Shown in pieces: positions 60,013 through 64,000 of a stretch of DNA of 64,000 nt. Each line of letters begins with the position of its first letter. Position 1 is the first letter of the stretch. The notes beneath the pieces were generated by a model. That model made no database searches, was not told where the DNA came from, and saw only the letters and a list, made by a program, of their open reading frames with translations. Source of the DNA: an uncultured Collinsella sp. (lineage in GTDB: Bacteria > Actinomycetota > Coriobacteriia > Coriobacteriales > Coriobacteriaceae); assembly GCA_900541665.1 (NCBI GenBank), contig UQKV01000001.1, positions 1-64,000 on the forward strand, in the 5' to 3' direction. The translations under genes were made by a program, and so were the position numbers.

Positions 60013-60048
60013 GGTAGTCAATTTGGGACGGGGCTATTTTAGCTACCC
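60013..60048 (-). repeat. REP-like palindrome copy 1 (inverted)
   Basis: This 36-base element is the exact reverse complement of copy 2 at 60100-60135. It holds the core TTTGGGACGGGGCTATTTTA and starts GGTAGTC; on the minus strand it begins GGGTAGCTAAAA. GTAG at an end is the tetranucleotide recognised by RAYT transposases on REPs. Confidence 0.8.
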
Positions 60049-60099
60049 CTATATATCGGTTGAGATTCATTCGGCCTAATTCATTCACCGTCGGCCAAA

Positions 60100-60135
60100 G
60101 GGTAGCTAAAATAGCCCCGTCCCAAATTGACTACC
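60100..60135 (+). repeat. REP-like palindrome copy 2
   Basis: It begins GGGTAGCTAAAATAG and ends AAATTGACTACC. It is a perfect inverted copy of 60013-60048, with 51 bases between, so the pair can form a large stem-loop. It lies 50 bases from the RAYT stop. Confidence 0.8.
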
Positions 60136-60185
60136 CCGGATGTCCGGTTTGGCCGCCGCAGCAAAATTATCCCGCCTAAAATGAG

Positions 60186-60935
60186 CTACTTTTCAACTTT
60201 AACTTTTTGAATCGTGCAATGGCCGATACCCGTGAGGCGCACGATCTGCTTGATCGAAAAGCCCTCGCTTTTGAGCTTACGGATACAGTCATCACGCACG
60301 CCCTTGGGCAGAGCGTTGAGATGGTGAGGCTCGTATGGTTTGAGCAACGCCTGCGCAAACTCAAGCGCGTCAGCATCACTCACATGAGCGCCATAACGGA
60401 AGCAATAGCCATTGGGCTCGCCCGAGGTGCTAAATGCAAAAAATCTCTGGGAATTCCCGAGCAACCCGAGCACGCAATCAGTCTTACAAATTCCCGGATA
60501 GCCCATATACTCGCTAAAGCTGCTCCAGCGATAGAGCGAAGCAGTGCCAATTCTGGCTTTCGCAGGGTTATCGTGAATGTAACGAACGCAGTTGAGCAGC
60601 TGATCATCATCGAGAATCGGCACACTCTTAAATCGATCCTGGAAAACAGGACCTCTCCTGCCTGTCTTAGAATTGAAATACATGGCATACGCCGTCGTAA
60701 TCGAATGCATGCAATCGCTCAGGTGAGCATGCCCGTCATCTAGCAACAAGTGAATGTGATTATCCATAAGGCACCATGCGATGACATCCACTTTGAACTT
60801 CTGGCATTTCGAAGCTATCAGTCGAATCAGATAGAATCGATCGTCAGCATCCTCAAATATCAGCTGACCACCACAGCCCTTTTGGACGACATGGTAATAG
60901 CCGTAAACAGAGATTTCCCGCGCGGTCCGAGTCAT
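60186..60935 (-). CDS. REP-associated tyrosine transposase (RAYT, Y1 family)
   Basis: RAYTs are single-copy relatives of IS200 transposases that process REP palindromes. The 249-aa protein has the HUH metal motif DNHIHLLLDD (His60 and His62), the catalytic Tyr119 in VRYIHDNPAKAR, and the RAYT C-terminal part with a helix-turn-helix-like tail (about 226-247, FSIKQIVRLTGIGHCTIQKV). No TnpB or IS ends are present. The ATG at 60935 has GGAGGAG six bases upstream. GTAG-bounded palindromes flank it on both sides. Confidence 0.9.
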   Translation of the reverse strand: MTRTAREISVYGYYHVVQKGCGGQLIFEDADDRFYLIRLIASKCQKFKVDVIAWCLMDNHIHLLLDDGHAHLSDCMHSITTAYAMYFNSKTGRRGPVFQDRFKSVPILDDDQLLNCVRYIHDNPAKARIGTASLYRWSSFSEYMGYPGICKTDCVLGLLGNSQRFFAFSTSGEPNGYCFRYGAHVSDADALEFAQALLKPYEPHHLNALPKGVRDDCIRKLKSEGFSIKQIVRLTGIGHCTIQKVKVEK

Positions 60936-61036
60936 ACGCATCTCCTCCTCTACAGATAACAAATACGTTACCCGAGTCGGAAAGCTAAATTTCACGCAAT
61001 GAACCGCAACTCGCTTCTATCGGCGAACGGTAGGTA

Positions 61037-61069
61037 GTAGCTAAAAAAGCCCCGTCCCAAATTAGCTAC
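61037..61069 (+). repeat. REP-like palindrome copy 3
   Basis: It begins GTAGCTAAAAAAGCCCCGTC and ends AAATTAGCTAC, an imperfect palindrome on its own, with GTAG at both ends. It resembles copy 2 and is in the same orientation. A GCCGGG/CCCGGC hairpin (61083-61116) lies between copies 3 and 4. Confidence 0.75.
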
Positions 61070-61129
61070 TTTGGGCAAAAAAGCCGGGTAGGTGCGGAAA
61101 ACTGCAACTGCCCGGCGATATGCGTGAGG

Positions 61130-61158
61130 GTAGCTAAACCCCGTCTCAAATGAGCTAC
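61130..61158 (+). repeat. REP-like palindrome copy 4 at the end of rsfS
   Basis: A shorter copy, GTAGCTAAACCCCG...GAGCTAC, about 29 bases long. Its last base is the first plus-strand base of the rsfS stop codon (CTA at 61158-61160), so it touches rsfS. Confidence 0.7.
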
Positions 61159-61613
61159 TAGAGGAGATTGAGGGGGAGCTGGGGGGCGTCGCCCCAGAGC
61201 TTCTCGAGACGGTAGAAGTCGCGGGCTTCGGGAGTGAAGACGTGGACGACAACCGAACCGTAGTCCATGAGCATCCAGGTCTTCTGCTCGCGGCCCTCGA
61301 TGGAGAACGGATGCTCGCCGCAAGCCTCGGCGACCTTCTCCTCGATCTCGTCGACGATCGAATCGACCTGGCGGTTGTTGGCACCGGTGGCAAGCACAAA
61401 GTAGTCGCACACATCGGAAAGCTCGGTCAGGTCAAGCACCTGAACGTCCTCGCCCTTCTTGTCGTAGGCGGCCTGCGCGGCGGCGCGGGCGACATCCTCG
61501 GCGGCGACACCGCTCGCGGACAGCGAGGCGGCAGTGCGGTCGGACGTGGCAACAAAACTCTTGTGCTCCACACCTTCAAGAATCTGCTCGTCGGTCATGG
61601 TCTCGTCGGCCAT
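61158..61613 (-). CDS. rsfS: Ribosome silencing factor RsfS
   Basis: RsfS binds L14 and blocks subunit joining when nutrients run low. The 151-aa protein has the family core LDLTELSDVCDYFVLATGANNRQVDSI and the C-terminal MDYGSVVVHVFTPEARDFYRLEKLW. An N-terminal ~38 residues precede the domain. The ATG at 61613 has AAAGAGGT upstream. The order obg-nadD-yqeK-rsfS is standard. A REP-like palindrome abuts its stop codon. Confidence 0.95.
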   Translation of the reverse strand: MADETMTDEQILEGVEHKSFVATSDRTAASLSASGVAAEDVARAAAQAAYDKKGEDVQVLDLTELSDVCDYFVLATGANNRQVDSIVDEIEEKVAEACGEHPFSIEGREQKTWMLMDYGSVVVHVFTPEARDFYRLEKLWGDAPQLPLNLL

Positions 61614-61640
61614 GGAATACCTCTTTCTAGACAGCCCGAG

Positions 61641-62249
61641 CTAGCGCAGCTGGGCGTAATGGTTGTAAATCGAAATAGCCGTGGGATAAAGATAGCGCCC
61701 GGACTGGATCACATAGACCAGACCCTGCGCAAAACAGGAGAAGAACAACTCATCGAGCGTCGACTCCCCCACCATCTTGCGCAGCGCATGCGCATAGTCG
61801 CCGTGGCGGTTGGGCTCGATGGCATCGGCCACAAAGACCACCATATCGAGCGGCGTCATGTCGCAGGCACCCACGGTGTGACGGTCGACAGCCTGGAAAA
61901 CGGCCGGCGACAACTCGGGGAAAAGCTGCGGAAGCTCATAGGCGGCAACAGGGCCATGCAAAAGCGGCGTCGCGGCGGAAGGAGAGCCGGCAATCTTAAT
62001 GCCGTAATGCAGAGCGCGCGTGACCAGCTCGTCGTCGGAGAGCACTTTGTCCCAGTCATGGATCAGGCCGGCGGCAGCGGCATCAAAGCGGTCAACGCCG
62101 TAGACCTCGGCCAGATGAAGTGCGGTCTCGGCAACGCCCAGCGAATGCACATAGCGCTTGCGCTTATTCTTCATGCGAACATCGAGCAGCTCTTGAATGC
62201 GCTTGAGCAGCGCGCGCTCATCGCCCTCAAACTGATCCTCTACCGACAA
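61641..62249 (-). CDS. yqeK: YqeK-like HD-domain hydrolase
   Basis: YqeK hydrolyses diadenosine tetraphosphate (Ap4A). The 202-aa HD-domain protein has RYVHSLGVAETALHLAEVYG and LIHDWDK with the metal-binding His-Asp. It starts at a TTG, with GGGGGTCTACG upstream. It lies between nadD and rsfS, its usual position. Confidence 0.9.
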   Translation of the reverse strand: MSVEDQFEGDERALLKRIQELLDVRMKNKRKRYVHSLGVAETALHLAEVYGVDRFDAAAAGLIHDWDKVLSDDELVTRALHYGIKIAGSPSAATPLLHGPVAAYELPQLFPELSPAVFQAVDRHTVGACDMTPLDMVVFVADAIEPNRHGDYAHALRKMVGESTLDELFFSCFAQGLVYVIQSGRYLYPTAISIYNHYAQLR

Positions 62250-62261
62250 CGTAGACCCCCA

Positions 62262-62939
62262 TCACTCAAAATCTTCTTGACCCAGATCGACATACAAACC
62301 GCGCTTGCGAATGTAGCCGAGCACAGACTCGCTCGTAAGATAGCGCACGCTCATGCCGCGGGCAACTCGCTTACGAATGTTCGTCGAGCTAATCGCCAGC
62401 GCCGGAATCTGAATATAGCGCACATCGAACGGCAGCCCCGACTCTTTGATTCGGGCACGCGCCGTATCGATATCAAAGCCCGGTCGCGTCGCCGCAATAA
62501 AGGTAGCAAGCTCAGCGATTCGTTCGGCATCATGCCAGGTCACAATATCGATAATCGCGTCGGCGCCCGTAATAAAGTAGAGCTTTACCTGCGGCGGGTA
62601 AAAGTCGCGAAGGGCATGAAGCGTATCGGCCGTATAGGTTACGCCCGGGCGGTCGATCTCGAACCGGCTCGCCAAAAAGGCCGGGTTCGCGGCGGTGGCG
62701 AGGACCGTCATGGCATAACGGTCCTCGGCAGGCGTCACCGGCTTGTCAAGCTTAAAGGCAGGCGTGCCCGCCGGCATAAAGAGCACGGCGTCCAAGTCGA
62801 GGGACTCACGCGCCTGCTCAGCGGTCACCAGGTGCCCGTAATGGATGGGATCAAAGGTGCCACCCATAATGCCAAGCCTAAACTCCTGCCCGTCCTCTAG
62901 AGGAAGCTCGGGCAAACCAATTCCACCGCGCAGCGACAT
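62262..62939 (-). CDS. nadD: Nicotinate-nucleotide adenylyltransferase
   Basis: NadD adenylates nicotinate mononucleotide for NAD synthesis. The 225-aa protein has the nucleotidyltransferase motif IMGGTFDPIHYGHL and the ISSTNIRKRVARG motif. The N-terminal ~20 residues before the first strand are extra. It starts 3 bases after obg ends. Confidence 0.96.
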   Translation of the reverse strand: MSLRGGIGLPELPLEDGQEFRLGIMGGTFDPIHYGHLVTAEQARESLDLDAVLFMPAGTPAFKLDKPVTPAEDRYAMTVLATAANPAFLASRFEIDRPGVTYTADTLHALRDFYPPQVKLYFITGADAIIDIVTWHDAERIAELATFIAATRPGFDIDTARARIKESGLPFDVRYIQIPALAISSTNIRKRVARGMSVRYLTSESVLGYIRKRGLYVDLGQEDFE

Positions 62940-62942
62940 GGC

Positions 62943-64000
62943 TTACTCGCCCTCCGAGGTCTCGGCATCGTCCGCGGCATCCACCGCATCGACAACCTCG
63001 ACGCCCTCATCCGCAGCATCGGTCACGTCAATGGCCTCAACGGCAACGTCCTCGTCAGCATCCTCGAGCTCTTCGTACTCCGAGAAGTCCTCAGCGCCCT
63101 CAAAGTCAAAGGCGCGCTGGCAAATGCGGACCTCGTCGCCCGCACGGCAACCGGCCTTCTCGAGCGCGTCGTCAACACCCATACGCGCAAACTTATGCTG
63201 CAGGTAAATGACGGCTTCCTCATTTTCCCAGTCGGTCTGGATGACCATGCGCTCGATGGCACGACCGACCACGCGGAAGGCACCGGGCTCCTCCTGGACA
63301 ATGCGGAAACGCTTCTCACGCTGCAGGCGACGGCGCTCCCACTCATCGTCGCGCAGAACGACCGGCTCATCGGAGACCGACAGCTCGGCGCGCAGCTTAG
63401 CCACCTGCTCGCCCACGGCAAGCATCAGCGTGTTGAGGCCGGCGCCCGTAACAGCAGACACGGCAAAGAACATATGTCCATCGTCGAGCGCTGCGCGCTT
63501 GAGGTCGGCAATCTTGTCGGCCGTGCCCGGCGCGTCGCACTTGTTGGCAACGACGATCTGCGGACGCTCCGAAAGCTCGGCGCCATACTGCTCGAGCTCG
63601 CGGTTGATGATGCGATAGTCCTCAACCGGATCGCGATCCTCAAAACCGCCCGTCATGTCGACGACGTGCATGATCAAGGCCGTACGCTCAATGTGGCGCA
63701 GGAACTGGTGACCCAGGCCCTTGCCCTCGCTCGCGCCCTCGATCAAACCGGGAACGTCGGCAACGACGTAAGAATATTCGCCGGCACGCACCATGCCGAG
63801 GTTCGGAACGAGCGTGGTAAACGGGTAGTCGGCGATCTTGGGACGGGCGGCACTCATGCGAGCGATGAGCGATGACTTACCCACCGAGGGGAAGCCCACG
63901 AGCGCGGCATCGGCCATAAGCTTCATCTCGAGCTCAATCCAGTGTTCCTCGGCCGGCTCGCCCAGCTGAGCGAAAGCGGGCGCGCGGCGCACCGACGTCA
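62943..64000 (-). CDS. obg: GTPase Obg/CgtA (5' end cut by the window)
   Basis: Obg is a ribosome-associated GTPase of 50S assembly and growth control. The N-terminal Obg domain lies mostly outside the window; what remains begins SVRRAPAFAQLGEPAEE. The GTPase motifs are GFPSVGKSS, DVPGLIEGASEGKGLG and NKCD. A C-terminal OCT domain precedes an acidic Asp/Glu/Ala-rich tail. The 3' end is complete and is followed by nadD. Confidence 0.95.
   Translation of the reverse strand, partial: TSVRRAPAFAQLGEPAEEHWIELEMKLMADAALVGFPSVGKSSLIARMSAARPKIADYPFTTLVPNLGMVRAGEYSYVVADVPGLIEGASEGKGLGHQFLRHIERTALIMHVVDMTGGFEDRDPVEDYRIINRELEQYGAELSERPQIVVANKCDAPGTADKIADLKRAALDDGHMFFAVSAVTGAGLNTLMLAVGEQVAKLRAELSVSDEPVVLRDDEWERRRLQREKRFRIVQEEPGAFRVVGRAIERMVIQTDWENEEAVIYLQHKFARMGVDDALEKAGCRAGDEVRICQRAFDFEGAEDFSEYEELEDADEDVAVEAIDVTDAADEGVEVVDAVDAADDAETSEGE

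Noticed and set aside
60186..60935. Complete IS200/IS605 element
   Set aside because: There is no TnpB and no IS ends; the flanks have the repeated GTAG palindromes typical of RAYTs.

Overview
The window is about 60% GC, with almost every gene on the minus strand and very little space between genes. The gene content is core bacterial housekeeping. An actinobacterial integration host factor (mihF), a zinc-ribbon L28, TTG/GTG starts, PPDK with its DUF299 regulator, a class 1B PyrD/PyrK pair and a bifunctional AdhE together suggest an anaerobic, fermentative actinobacterium of the class Coriobacteriia. Collinsella is the best guess. This assignment is inference from gene content; there is no rRNA in the window.

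Layout, low to high coordinates, mostly transcribed right to left. (1) 143-14459: lepA, dusB, hemW, a membrane-anchored DnaJ-like protein, dnaJ, mtaB, phoH, ybeY, dgkA, era, recO, rpsO, pnp, a long translation / RNA-maturation / protein-folding run. (2) 14556-19007: comEA, comEC, holA and rpsT, covering DNA uptake and replication. (3) 19222-21632: mihF, gmk, rpoZ, thiI. (4) 21873-27277: the de novo pyrimidine operon pyrR-pyrB-pyrC-pyrK-pyrD-pyrF behind a leader with a terminator hairpin. (5) 27648-31651, plus strand: rpmB, adhE and an APH-fold kinase. (6) 31830-41942: rpsB, tsf, pyrH, frr, uppS, cdsA, dxr, rseP, ispG, proS, joining translation to isoprenoid and phospholipid precursor synthesis. 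(7) 42160-48781: rplS, rnhB, then yraN, comM, dprA, trmFO, xerC, a second competence-related operon. (8) 48991-55961: glyQ, glyS, the PPDK regulator and ppdK. (9) 56021-58511: rpsP, khpA, rimM, trmD, lepB. (10) 58713-61158: dinB on the plus strand and a REP-associated tyrosine transposase (RAYT) with four GTAG-bounded palindromes. (11) 61158-64000: obg (cut by the window edge), nadD, yqeK, rsfS.

The main points of interest are these. A sequence motif is shared by the upstream regions of the two competence operons (comEA-comEC and yraN-comM-dprA). A RAYT sits with its own REP-like palindromes. The xerC gene has no ATG, GTG or TTG that fits its full-length homology; an ATA with ideal Shine-Dalgarno spacing overlaps the trmFO stop. 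A DnaJ-like protein has lost its C-terminal domains and gained transmembrane helices. A site-2 protease carries an inserted helix-turn-helix-like module. A phased array of four TTTACC boxes lies upstream of ppdK.

No tRNA, rRNA, CRISPR array, prophage or replication origin was seen. Start codons were chosen from Shine-Dalgarno spacing, family N-termini and overlaps with upstream stops. No database search was possible, so family calls rest on recognised motifs and gene order.
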